Shown: one piece after another, positions 25,893-34,338 of the stretch | How positions within the stretch are numbered: the stretch's first letter is position 1 | Layout: each line of letters begins with the position of its first letter | DNA from: Chryseobacterium sp. KLBC 52 | GTDB lineage: Bacteria > Bacteroidota > Bacteroidia > Flavobacteriales > Weeksellaceae | Reading direction: 5' to 3' | NCBI RefSeq assembly: GCF_003347605.1 | Contig: NZ_QDFZ01000008.1 | Coordinates: forward strand, 21,469-85,468 | Length of the DNA stretch: 64,000 nt | Notes under the pieces: generated by a model | Told to the model about the DNA's origin: nothing | Databases searched by the model: none | The model's input: only the letters and a program-made list of their open reading frames with translations | Position numbers and translations under genes: made by a program

Positions 25893-27503
25893 ATGAAGAA
25901 TTTCAATTTTTTAAAAATAGTACTCATTATATCGATTTGTAATTGCATAGCGGTAAGAGGTGAAAATTTTCATAAAGAAAATCCTAAACCTAAAAAAAAT
26001 ATAAGATCCGGGATAAAGCAGACCAGGCCCAATATTTTATTTATCCCGATTGATGATTTAAGACCTGAAATGGGCTCTTATGGAAATACAGTTATAAAAA
26101 CCCCCAATATGGATAAACTTGCGGCCAGAGGAGTTGTCTTTAAAAGGGCATATTGTCAGCAGGCTGTGTGTAATCCTTCAAGAGCCAGCCTTCTTACTGG
26201 TTTGAGACCTGATTCTGTTCGTGTATGGGATCTTCAGACAGATTTCAGGAAAAATCTGCCGGATATAGTAGCCCTTCCGCAGATCTTTAAAAATAACGGC
26301 TATTATACAGTAGGAATTGGAAAAACCTTTCATAACACTTTACCTGATGATAAATCCTGGAATGAAGAACTTCATGTAAACGGATATCCATTTGATCCGG
26401 ACGCCGTATATCAGCTGGAGAAAAATAAGACGATTCAGAAACAAAAGGAGCTTGCCCTGCAGAAAATGGGAAAAGGCAAGCCGGATGTTTATGGATTTAT
26501 CTATACAAAGGCCAACTCTGTGGAAATGGCAGATGTAGATGATGATGCTTATTATGATGGAGCGCAAACCACCATGGCTATTCAAAAGCTGAAAGAATTA
26601 AAAGGAAAAGATCAGCCTTTCTTTTTTTCAGTAGGTTATTATCGTCCGCATTTACCATTTAACGCTCCTAAAAAATACTGGGATCTGTATAACAGAAATG
26701 ATATACCTCTTGCGAAAAATCAATTCATGCCTGAAAATGCTCCTGAATTTGCTGTACATGGTGATGCTGAACTAAGAGGCTATACGGACAGGTCAGACCT
26801 GCCTCTGCCATCGGAAAAACCTTATGATGTTGAAAAACAAAGAGAAATTCTCCATGCATACTATGCATCTGTCTCTTATACAGATGCTCAGATAGGCAGG
26901 CTGTTAAAAGCCCTGGATGAATTAGGACTGAGTGAAAATACCATTATTGTATTGTGGGGAGACCATGGCTGGAAACTGGGTGAACATAACAGCTGGTGTA
27001 AGCAGAGTAACTATGAGATTGATACCAGAGTGCCGCTTATTATCAGTGGAGCAGGAGTGAAGGCAAAAGGAAAATCAAGCAATGCCCTGACAGAGTTCGT
27101 AGATATTTATCCTACTTTATGTGATATGAGCGGAATAAAGATTCCAGATTATCTTCAGGGAACCAGTATGAAACCTCTGCTTACTGATCCTGCCCATACC
27201 TGGAAGACAGCAGCCTACAGCCAGTTTTTATTGGGAAGATATGGGGTGAAATCCAAAGAAGCGCAAAATGTAGAAAGAATGGGGTATGCCATCAGGACAG
27301 ACAGATACCGTTACGTGGAATGGTTTGAATGGAATAAAGAGACAGAAAAGCCCGGAGCTTATCTCGCCAGAGAACTTTATGATCATAAAAATGATCCTGA
27401 TGAAAATATAAATATTGCGGAAGAAGTTCCTTCTAAAAAAATAGTCAATCAGCTTTCACTACAGTTGAAAAAAGGATGGAGATACAGTAAACCGAAATCA
27501 TAA
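25893..27503 (+). CDS. Type I sulfatase, iduronate-2-sulfatase-like, copy 2
   Basis: 536 residues, paralogous to the upstream gene: PIDDLRPEMG, formylglycine motif VCNPSR (Cys93) and TGLRPDS, then WGDHGWKLGEHNSWCKQSNY. The Cys-x-Pro-Ser-Arg core means it needs conversion of Cys to formylglycine. A signal peptide of roughly 24 residues precedes the mature part, and the sequence between that and the catalytic domain is basic. Differences from copy 1 in the middle (DAELRGYTDRSDLPLP) suggest a different substrate position. Neighbouring FGE at 27527 is the obvious activator. Confidence 0.93.
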   Translation: MKNFNFLKIVLIISICNCIAVRGENFHKENPKPKKNIRSGIKQTRPNILFIPIDDLRPEMGSYGNTVIKTPNMDKLAARGVVFKRAYCQQAVCNPSRASLLTGLRPDSVRVWDLQTDFRKNLPDIVALPQIFKNNGYYTVGIGKTFHNTLPDDKSWNEELHVNGYPFDPDAVYQLEKNKTIQKQKELALQKMGKGKPDVYGFIYTKANSVEMADVDDDAYYDGAQTTMAIQKLKELKGKDQPFFFSVGYYRPHLPFNAPKKYWDLYNRNDIPLAKNQFMPENAPEFAVHGDAELRGYTDRSDLPLPSEKPYDVEKQREILHAYYASVSYTDAQIGRLLKALDELGLSENTIIVLWGDHGWKLGEHNSWCKQSNYEIDTRVPLIISGAGVKAKGKSSNALTEFVDIYPTLCDMSGIKIPDYLQGTSMKPLLTDPAHTWKTAAYSQFLLGRYGVKSKEAQNVERMGYAIRTDRYRYVEWFEWNKETEKPGAYLARELYDHKNDPDENINIAEEVPSKKIVNQLSLQLKKGWRYSKPKS

Positions 27504-27526
27504 AAACTGTAAATATTCAGATAAAG

Positions 27527-28645
27527 ATGATGTTTTCTTTTATAAAGGTGATGATTTATTTAGGTGTATTAAGCACGGCTTTTTCCTGTAATAAAAATAA
27601 AACCGTAGAACCTGCAGGAAATAAGCCGGGACACACTTGCATGAATGTACCGCAGCGATTGAATACCCCGGATTCCTCTCATGTCAGTTTTAATGGAAAA
27701 ATTTCTCTGGAAGGAATGGTATTAATCCCTGGAGGAGAATTTGATATGGGAGGTGATAACAGTCAGGCCGACCCAGACGAATACCCTAAACATAGAGTAA
27801 AGGTTTCTCCGTTTTATATGGATGTAACAGAAGTGACGAACGCACAGTTCCGTAAATTTGTAAATGCTACAGGCTATATCACAACGGCAGAACGTAAACC
27901 AGATTGGAACGAATTAAAAAAAAATCTGCCCAAGGGTACTCCGAAACCTCCGGATAGTCTGTTGGTAGCTGCTTCATTAGTATTTAAACCCACAAGCAAG
28001 CCTGTGAATCTGAATGATTTCAGCCAATGGTGGAAATGGGTAAAAGGGGCCAACTGGAAACATCCGCAAGGGCCGGCCAGCAGTATTGAAGGAAAAGATA
28101 ACTATCCTGTAGTGAATATAAGCTGGGATGATGCGCAGGCATATTGTAAATGGTCCGGTAAACGTTTGCCCACAGAAGCAGAATGGGAATTTGCAGCAAG
28201 GGGTGGATTAAAAAATAATATCTATCCTTGGGGCAATGAACCCATCAATAAAGGGATTCCTAAAGCAAACAGCTGGGAAGGAAAGTTTCCCTACCTTAAT
28301 GAAAAGAAAGACGGATATCTTACACTTGCCCCTGTACAATCATTTAAAGCCAATGGATATGGTCTGTATGATATGGCTGGAAACGTTTGGGAATGGTGCA
28401 GCGATTTATACAATTATGATTACTATAAAAAACTGGAAGGCAGACTGGTTTTAAATCCTCAGGGCGCTGACGAGTCTTATGACCCTCAGGAACCTTATAG
28501 TGTAAAACGAAGCCTTCGTGGAGGAAGCTTTTTATGCAATGATAGCTACTGCAGTGGATACAGGGTGGCACGGCGTATGAAAAGCAGTCCTGATACAAGT
28601 CTTGAACATACCGGATTCAGGTGTGTTCAAGACATTGCTCATTAA
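27527..28645 (+). CDS. Formylglycine-generating enzyme family lipoprotein with complete catalytic cysteines
   Basis: SUMF1/FGE fold of 372 residues (MVLIPGGEFDMGG; YPVVNISWDDAQAYCKWSGKRLPTEAEW in two consecutive halves; GNVWEWCSDLY). The catalytic pair is present: GGSFLCNDSYC carries Cys337 and Cys342, the same five-residue spacing as Cys336/Cys341 of human FGE. The N-terminus has a lipobox (AFSCNKN), so it acts in the periplasm. FGE converts the sulfatase Cys to formylglycine using oxygen, here very likely on the two sulfatases upstream (24 bp gap). Two adjacent ATGs allow 27527 or 27530 as start. Confidence 0.92.
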   Translation: MMFSFIKVMIYLGVLSTAFSCNKNKTVEPAGNKPGHTCMNVPQRLNTPDSSHVSFNGKISLEGMVLIPGGEFDMGGDNSQADPDEYPKHRVKVSPFYMDVTEVTNAQFRKFVNATGYITTAERKPDWNELKKNLPKGTPKPPDSLLVAASLVFKPTSKPVNLNDFSQWWKWVKGANWKHPQGPASSIEGKDNYPVVNISWDDAQAYCKWSGKRLPTEAEWEFAARGGLKNNIYPWGNEPINKGIPKANSWEGKFPYLNEKKDGYLTLAPVQSFKANGYGLYDMAGNVWEWCSDLYNYDYYKKLEGRLVLNPQGADESYDPQEPYSVKRSLRGGSFLCNDSYCSGYRVARRMKSSPDTSLEHTGFRCVQDIAH

Positions 28646-28647
28646 TT

Positions 28648-30312
28648 CTATTTTTGATTATTATAGAGGATTCTGTAGTATTCATCCGCCATCCTGTCGC
28701 TGTTGAAATGATCTTTCACATCATTCATTGCATTATACTGAATTTTTCTCCATTCATCAGGGCGGTCATAATAGGTGGGAAGAATTTCGTTTTCAAGGAT
28801 TTCATACAATGTATTTAAATCATAATTATCCTGTTCATAAATGCTCATATTCTGATAATCTGCTTTAGGCACAACGAAAGAGTTTTCTCCATGTTTGGCA
28901 AATTCCGGAATCCAGCCGTCATCTGTTGATAAATTAACAGAGCCGTTCATGGCAGCCGTCATACCGGAAGTTCCGGAAGCTTCCCTTGGAACTCTTGGAT
29001 TATTAAGCCATACATCAGAACCCTGTTTTAAAGACTTACTTAAAGAAAGTTCATACCCCGTAAGAACAGCCATATTTTTATGGTTTTTACTTTCTTCTAC
29101 CAGCGTGTTGAACGTAGAAATAGCAGAGTAGTCCATTGGGTAAGGTTTTCCTGCCCAGATAATCTGTACCGGATATTTTGGATGGTTCAGAAGTCTGTAG
29201 AATCTTTCCCTGTCATGTAAAAGAAGTTCCGCTCTCTTGTAACCTGCAAATCTTCTGGCCCAGACCATGGTAAATATATTAGGATTAAATAAATTTCCTG
29301 TCTGATCTGCAACAATACTGAAAAGTTTTTTCTTCAGATATTTTTTTCGGAAATCGAAAACAGTAGCATCATTTTCATCTTTTGCATTGTATAAAGGTTT
29401 ATCAGACCAATATTTGAATTCCTGAGCATTGGTAATAGAAGTGATTTCACAGATTCCTGGATATTTATTCCACATTGCTCTGGAAACTACTCCATGAAGC
29501 TGGGAAACTCCATTGGCCATTCTTGCCATTCTTAATGCACAAAGAGAGTGATTGAAACGGTCATCATCAGATCCTTCAATATTTTTCACTTCTTCCATGC
29601 TGTATCCCGAAAAATAGGACATGTCATAACATAATCTGAAGCTGTGCTTTTCATTACCAGCTTCTTCAGGAGTGTGAGTGGTGAAAACCAGTTTTTCTTT
29701 AACTTTATCAAGATCTCCGTTATATTTTCTCAGAAGATAAAAGGCTGCAGGAAGTCCATGGGCTTCATTAAGATGGTAAACCTCCCTCTCAATGTTCATT
29801 TCATCCAGTAGCTTGGCTCCTCCTTTCCCCAATAAAATATATTGAGCAAGTTTTGTAGATTCATTCGCATCATACAGCTTGTGACAGATTGTTTTGGAAA
29901 CATGATCATTTTCCGGAACATCTGTAGAAAGGAAAAACATGGGTGCCGTATTGAAAATTTCAGGATCAAGGTACCAAACTTTTACCCAAACCGGAGCACT
30001 ATGGATTTCAATTTGGAATTTTATTCCGGTGTCTTCAAGAAAACTGTACATCTTTCTCGTCCATACAGGTTGTAAAGTCTGATCGTGGTTTCTTGCCTGG
30101 TCATAATAACCAAATTTCCATAGGATACCGATTCCAATAAGATCCTGCTTAAGATTATAAGCACTTCTCATGTGAGATCCTGCCAGAAAGCCAAGTCCTC
30201 CTGAATATATTTTCAGTACCTGCTCAAGAGCAAATTCCATTGAGAAATAAACGGCTTTTTTTGAATATTGAGGATTGATCGTGTAGGGTATTTTGAAATT
30301 CCTAAAATCCAT
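28648..30312 (-). CDS. GT35-like alpha-glucan phosphorylase family protein lacking the PLP lysine
   Basis: 554 residues, the short Bacteroidetes form of glucan phosphorylase (AVYFSMEFALEQVLKIYSGG in two consecutive blocks at the start; HLNEAHGLPAAFYLL; FTTHTPEEAGNE; WAGKPYPMD). Family members phosphorolyse alpha-1,4-glucans using pyridoxal phosphate bound to Lys in the motif EASGTxxMK. Here the motif reads EASGTSGMTAAMNG, with Thr452 (ACG, codon 28957-28959 on the minus strand) in that position. Either the enzyme is inactive, uses another lysine, or is not PLP-dependent. It is convergent with the FGE gene, 2 bp apart. Confidence 0.8.
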   Translation of the reverse strand: MDFRNFKIPYTINPQYSKKAVYFSMEFALEQVLKIYSGGLGFLAGSHMRSAYNLKQDLIGIGILWKFGYYDQARNHDQTLQPVWTRKMYSFLEDTGIKFQIEIHSAPVWVKVWYLDPEIFNTAPMFFLSTDVPENDHVSKTICHKLYDANESTKLAQYILLGKGGAKLLDEMNIEREVYHLNEAHGLPAAFYLLRKYNGDLDKVKEKLVFTTHTPEEAGNEKHSFRLCYDMSYFSGYSMEEVKNIEGSDDDRFNHSLCALRMARMANGVSQLHGVVSRAMWNKYPGICEITSITNAQEFKYWSDKPLYNAKDENDATVFDFRKKYLKKKLFSIVADQTGNLFNPNIFTMVWARRFAGYKRAELLLHDRERFYRLLNHPKYPVQIIWAGKPYPMDYSAISTFNTLVEESKNHKNMAVLTGYELSLSKSLKQGSDVWLNNPRVPREASGTSGMTAAMNGSVNLSTDDGWIPEFAKHGENSFVVPKADYQNMSIYEQDNYDLNTLYEILENEILPTYYDRPDEWRKIQYNAMNDVKDHFNSDRMADEYYRILYNNQK

Positions 30313-30337
30313 AAATGTGGGTTTGTGTTTAAAAAGA

Positions 30338-30345
30338 CAAAGGTA
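30338..30345 (-). promoter_or_regulatory. -7 box for the glucan phosphorylase-like gene
   Basis: Minus strand TACCTTTG, exact TAnnTTTG match, 26 bp upstream of the start codon at 30312. Confidence 0.5.
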
Positions 30346-30516
30346 TTAATTATGAAAATAAACTTTACATTAATTAATCGATAAATTAATAAAAAAACTA
30401 CGTATTGAATTGTTTTTTTACTTACCTTTAAGAGTGTAAATTTTTGATTATCAAAAACTTTTAATGATGAAAGCCATTGGCTGCATGTGTTCTTTAATTA
30501 AATAAAAAAATCACAC

Positions 30517-31314
30517 ATGAAAAAGACGTTTTCTGAAGAAGATCTGATCAAGAATCTTAGCTTATACTACCTTAATCGGCATTTGAAAAAAAAGCCAATG
30601 GAAAAGTATCACCGTACCATAGATGAATCTCCGCTGCATGACCGTGAAAAGTACAGAAAGAAATCCGAGATTCTTCTTCTCAACTCTTTTATGCATCATT
30701 TCCCCGAGGTGAAATTTGAAAACCTTACCTGCGAGAGTCCGGACTTTATCGCCAAATTAAACGACAAAAAAATCGGAATAGAACTGACCGAAGTGATCAA
30801 TCATCTGGAAATGAAAAAAGTGGAAAGCACTTTGAATAAAATGTTCCGTCAGGCAGAAATAATATTAGAACAGGAAGACACTACGAAATATCGTGGTGTT
30901 TATTTTTTAGAATTCCATCCGGCAACCAAATTTGATAACCTGGAAGTACAGCAGGAAAACATTATCAGTATTTATAAAAGCATTAAAAAAAATAAGCCTG
31001 TAGGCTGCGTAAAAAGCCTCAGGAAATCTTTCCATCGCAGAAATGTATTTATCACCCATGAGTACAGCATGAATCTGTTTGATGAACTGTGCTCCGAAAA
31101 GATTCTGGAACTTATTGAAAAGAAGAACGAAAAATTCCCTTATTATGACACCTCAGTAGATGAATGCTGGCTGGTGATTGTTTCCGATATGAATTCTATT
31201 GCCTCAAGATATACCTTCATTCAGGATAAGGAACATCTGAAAGAAGTAAAAAGCCCTTTCCATAAAATATTTCATCTGGAAAATCTCTGTGGAAATATTA
31301 CCAGTATAAAATAA
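30517..31314 (+). CDS. Hypothetical protein with PD-(D/E)XK-like motif
   Basis: A 265-residue cytosolic protein that I cannot name. Residues 51-91 contain an E (KKSEILLLNSF, Glu51), then CESPDFIAK (Asp76) and IGIELTE (Glu89-Leu-Thr91), the spacing and order of E...D...ExK nuclease sites with Thr in place of the usual Lys. The C-terminal half has alternating Lys/Glu-rich helices and a VDECWLVIVSD strand. It stands alone, divergent from the phosphorylase-like gene and 190 bp from a T9SS cargo gene. Nuclease function is inference from a weak motif. Confidence 0.45.
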   Translation: MKKTFSEEDLIKNLSLYYLNRHLKKKPMEKYHRTIDESPLHDREKYRKKSEILLLNSFMHHFPEVKFENLTCESPDFIAKLNDKKIGIELTEVINHLEMKKVESTLNKMFRQAEIILEQEDTTKYRGVYFLEFHPATKFDNLEVQQENIISIYKSIKKNKPVGCVKSLRKSFHRRNVFITHEYSMNLFDELCSEKILELIEKKNEKFPYYDTSVDECWLVIVSDMNSIASRYTFIQDKEHLKEVKSPFHKIFHLENLCGNITSIK

Positions 31315-31416
31315 ATGTAATGTTTGAGTATTCTGTTGTTTAATATGATATAAGGTGTATAATTTTAAATTATTTCAAGTTTTAATTTATAATAGTTTAA
31401 AATTATTTGGATTTTA

Positions 31417-31446
31417 TTGTTTTTAATTAAAATTAAGTTATATTTG
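31417..31446 (+). promoter_or_regulatory. Full consensus promoter for the T9SS type B protein
   Basis: TTG (31417-31419), 19 nt, TATATTTG (31439-31446): both elements and the spacing match. The ATG is 57 bp downstream. No Shine-Dalgarno is apparent. Confidence 0.75.
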
Positions 31447-31503
31447 ATGTGTGTTGATTATCAATACGATGTATAACTGATGTAACCATAAAAACAATAA
31501 TCT

Positions 31504-33603
31504 ATGAGAAAACTTCTACTTTTCATACTTATATGTCTCTCTCATACTTTCTATGCTCAGGCTGATTGTGCCACTGCACTTTCTGTTTGTGGAAATTCAA
31601 ATATCACGTATAGTCCTACAGGATATGGTAATATAAAAGAGCTGGTCAACTCAGGAAGCTGCATAGACTTTACCGGAGAGCACAATTCGATCTGGTATAA
31701 AATTACCATCGCTACAGGAGGAACGCTTACCTTCGATCTGGTTCCTAATAATCCGGATGCTGATTACGACTGGGCAATTTTTGGTCCCAATGTAAACTGT
31801 GGAAGTTTGGGATCACCTATACGTTGTAACGCGGCAACCGTTATTGGCCCAGGTCCCGCTACAGGATTAAATATGACAAGTACGCTTTTAAGTGCTGCAG
31901 GAGGTTCTTTAACTCCTTATTGCAGATATCTTGATGTTTTGCCGGGACAGACTTATTATTTGTTTATCGATAACTGGGTGAGCAGCACCAGTTCTACTAC
32001 AGCACCGTTTTCTTTAACGTGGGGAGGAACTGCCACACTGGCTTCACCATTTACCGATCCAAATATTCAGACTCAGCCATTTATTCCTCCGGGCATCCCG
32101 GCGGCAAATCCTGCAGACCCAAGAGAGGTTGTAATATGCTCTGCTACAGCTTTGTTTGATTTTTCTACCTTATCCTCCGGAATTCTCAACGGAAATCAAA
32201 ATTTTGGGGTAAGTTATCATCTGAGTCAGAATGATGCCTTAACAGGGAATAATCCTATTACAGCTCCTATTACAGTCAATACAACAACTGTCTATTATTA
32301 CAGCATCAATTATACCGATCCGGCCAATGCATCTAATCCGCTTAATAAATGTAAACAGGTTGGAACATTTAAATTTAAAAATGGTTCTATTACAGCCAAA
32401 AATGCAATTTTGACCGAATGCAACAACAATAATGCAGGGACTGCTTTATTTGATTTAACCACAGCGGACGTTATCGGAACCCCAAATGTTACTAAAAAAT
32501 ACTATCCTACAATGGCAGATCTCAATGCCGGAACCAATGAGATTACGACCCCAATGGCATTTGTGTCCGCAGAAGGAATTATCTATGTAAAGGTGATCTC
32601 AGAATTTGGTTGTACTGCAGTAGCACAGATTACGCTGAAATTTTATCCTGTTGTAGTCGTGAATGAAACAACTTTGAGATCATGCTTCATTGAAGCCAGC
32701 CCATCCATAGCTTCTTTCAATCTTGTCAATGCTTCAGTAACCGGACAAACCAATCCTACAAAAAAATACTATCCTTCACTAACGGATGCCCTTAATCAGA
32801 CCAATGAAATTCTGAATGCCAATAATTATATTGCCCCTAATGGATTTGTATATATAAGAGTTTCTAATGCTCAGGGATGTTATAATGTGGCGAAGGTTAC
32901 TTTAGTCGTTATTCCGCCTGTCTATTCTGATAAACTTAAAGATGTGACTATTTGTGCAGAAGACCAGACCACGCTGGATGCAGGGCCCGGATTTAAAAGT
33001 TATGAGTGGAGCACAGGAGCTACTACACAAACGATCAAAGCAGGAATAGGAGTATATTGGGTAAAACTTAAAACGGGAGAATGTGTTACCACACAAACTG
33101 TAAAAGTACTTCCTTCGGAACAGCCGGTTGTTTCAGGTATTGATATCTCGAATAATACCATCACAGTATCTGTAATAGGAGGAACTCCGGCTTATAGATA
33201 TTCAATAGATAATATCATCTGGCAGGATTCCAATGTTTTCAATAATCTTTCAAGGGGAGATCATAAGGTCTATGTAAAAGATGCTTATGACTGTGATCCG
33301 ATAGAAATCGGAATTGTTGTCCCTAATTTGATCAACGTGATAACTCCTAATGCAGATGGAATCAATGATGTGATTGATTACTCAGCCCTGGCCAATAAAC
33401 AAAATCTGATCATGAATGTCTTTGATCGTTATGGAAACAAAATATTCCAGGCAGACAGATCCAATGGCTATAAATGGGATGGTACCCAGGGAGGAAGAAG
33501 AGTGCCTACAGGAACATACTGGTATTCTATCACATGGAATGAAAATGATAAAAAGAACACTGCCATTAAATTCACCGGTTGGGTATTGGTGAAAAACAAA
33601 TAA
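31504..33603 (+). CDS. T9SS type B sorting-domain secreted protein
   Basis: 699 residues with signal peptide ending FYAQA. The C-terminal sorting domain is type B: ITPNADGINDVIDYSALA, VFDRYGNKIFQADRSNGYKW, VPTGTYWYSITW. This directs export by the type IX machinery and surface retention or release. The central part has two repeats of about 80 residues, each with a KKYYP motif (TKKYYPTMADLN and TKKYYPSLTDALN), and the N-terminal part (residues 25-180) resembles a carbohydrate- or adhesion-type beta-sandwich, including NSIWYKITIATGG. Substrate unknown. It is transcribed from the consensus promoter at 31417. Confidence 0.9.
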   Translation: MRKLLLFILICLSHTFYAQADCATALSVCGNSNITYSPTGYGNIKELVNSGSCIDFTGEHNSIWYKITIATGGTLTFDLVPNNPDADYDWAIFGPNVNCGSLGSPIRCNAATVIGPGPATGLNMTSTLLSAAGGSLTPYCRYLDVLPGQTYYLFIDNWVSSTSSTTAPFSLTWGGTATLASPFTDPNIQTQPFIPPGIPAANPADPREVVICSATALFDFSTLSSGILNGNQNFGVSYHLSQNDALTGNNPITAPITVNTTTVYYYSINYTDPANASNPLNKCKQVGTFKFKNGSITAKNAILTECNNNNAGTALFDLTTADVIGTPNVTKKYYPTMADLNAGTNEITTPMAFVSAEGIIYVKVISEFGCTAVAQITLKFYPVVVVNETTLRSCFIEASPSIASFNLVNASVTGQTNPTKKYYPSLTDALNQTNEILNANNYIAPNGFVYIRVSNAQGCYNVAKVTLVVIPPVYSDKLKDVTICAEDQTTLDAGPGFKSYEWSTGATTQTIKAGIGVYWVKLKTGECVTTQTVKVLPSEQPVVSGIDISNNTITVSVIGGTPAYRYSIDNIIWQDSNVFNNLSRGDHKVYVKDAYDCDPIEIGIVVPNLINVITPNADGINDVIDYSALANKQNLIMNVFDRYGNKIFQADRSNGYKWDGTQGGRRVPTGTYWYSITWNENDKKNTAIKFTGWVLVKNK

Positions 33604-33612
33604 AATAAATAG

Positions 33613-33646
33613 AAAAAACCATTTCAATCGAAATGGTTTTTATTTT
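33613..33646 (+). terminator. Terminator after the T9SS type B gene
   Basis: Stem of about 12 bp (33614-33625 with 33630-33641), AATC loop, then T run. The next ATG is 36 bp past it. Confidence 0.85.
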
Positions 33647-33681
33647 TAAAAGTTTTTAAATTAGATATCAAAATAGAAAGA

Positions 33682-34272
33682 ATGAAAGACTTGCTTGTAA
33701 AACGTTTTGAATACTATAAATCTCTTGGTGATAAAACCTTTGAACAGTTAACAGATGAACAGATGTTCTGGCAGTACAATGAAGAAAGTAATTCTATTGC
33801 CATTATTGTGAAACATCTTGCAGGAAATATGCTTTCACGATGGACCAATTTCCTTACCGAAGATGGTGAGAAATCCTGGCGTAACCGAGATGGAGAATTT
33901 GTCAATACTTTTACCACTAAAGAGCAGGTACTTGATTTTTGGGAACGAGGTTGGAAATGTTTCTTTGATGCTCTTGATAAAATAAACGAGGAAAATCTCT
34001 ACTCCACAACGTATATCAGAGGAGAAGCACATGCGGTTATTGATGCAGTTCTTCGTCAATTGGCTCATTATCCTTACCACATCGGGCAAATTGTTTATAT
34101 CGCTAAAATGATAAAGAATGAAAATTGGAATACGCTTTCAATTGCCAGAAACCGATCTCAACAGTTTAATACAGAAATGAAAACCAAATTTTCAAATCAG
34201 GATCCGGAAGCCAATTCATCGCCCGTCTGCTTTCAAAACAGTCCCGAAGTAAGAGATGAATATAAACAATAG
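33682..34272 (+). CDS. DinB-like / DUF1572 family protein
   Basis: A 196-residue four-helix-bundle protein. The expected metal-binding histidines are visible: IVKHLAGNM (His45) and the pair in LAHYPYHIGQ about residue 132. The DUF1572/DinB-like superfamily includes metal-dependent thiol S-transferases and many uncharacterised stress proteins. It starts shortly after a terminator. The tail after residue 170 (FSNQDPEANSSP) is polar and probably disordered. Function not determined. Confidence 0.8.
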   Translation: MKDLLVKRFEYYKSLGDKTFEQLTDEQMFWQYNEESNSIAIIVKHLAGNMLSRWTNFLTEDGEKSWRNRDGEFVNTFTTKEQVLDFWERGWKCFFDALDKINEENLYSTTYIRGEAHAVIDAVLRQLAHYPYHIGQIVYIAKMIKNENWNTLSIARNRSQQFNTEMKTKFSNQDPEANSSPVCFQNSPEVRDEYKQ

Positions 34273-34284
34273 ATTGAATCAATC

Positions 34285-34313
34285 TTGGATTCTTATTAAA
34301 ATTACTATCTTTG
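34285..34313 (+). promoter_or_regulatory. Full consensus promoter for mtaB
   Basis: TTG (34285-34287), 18 nt, TATCTTTG (34306-34313). The mtaB ATG follows at 34339, with an AGGAG stretch (34328-34332) just ahead, an unusual Shine-Dalgarno for this genome. Confidence 0.78.
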
Positions 34314-34338
34314 CACCCATAAAATTCAGGAGTACCAA

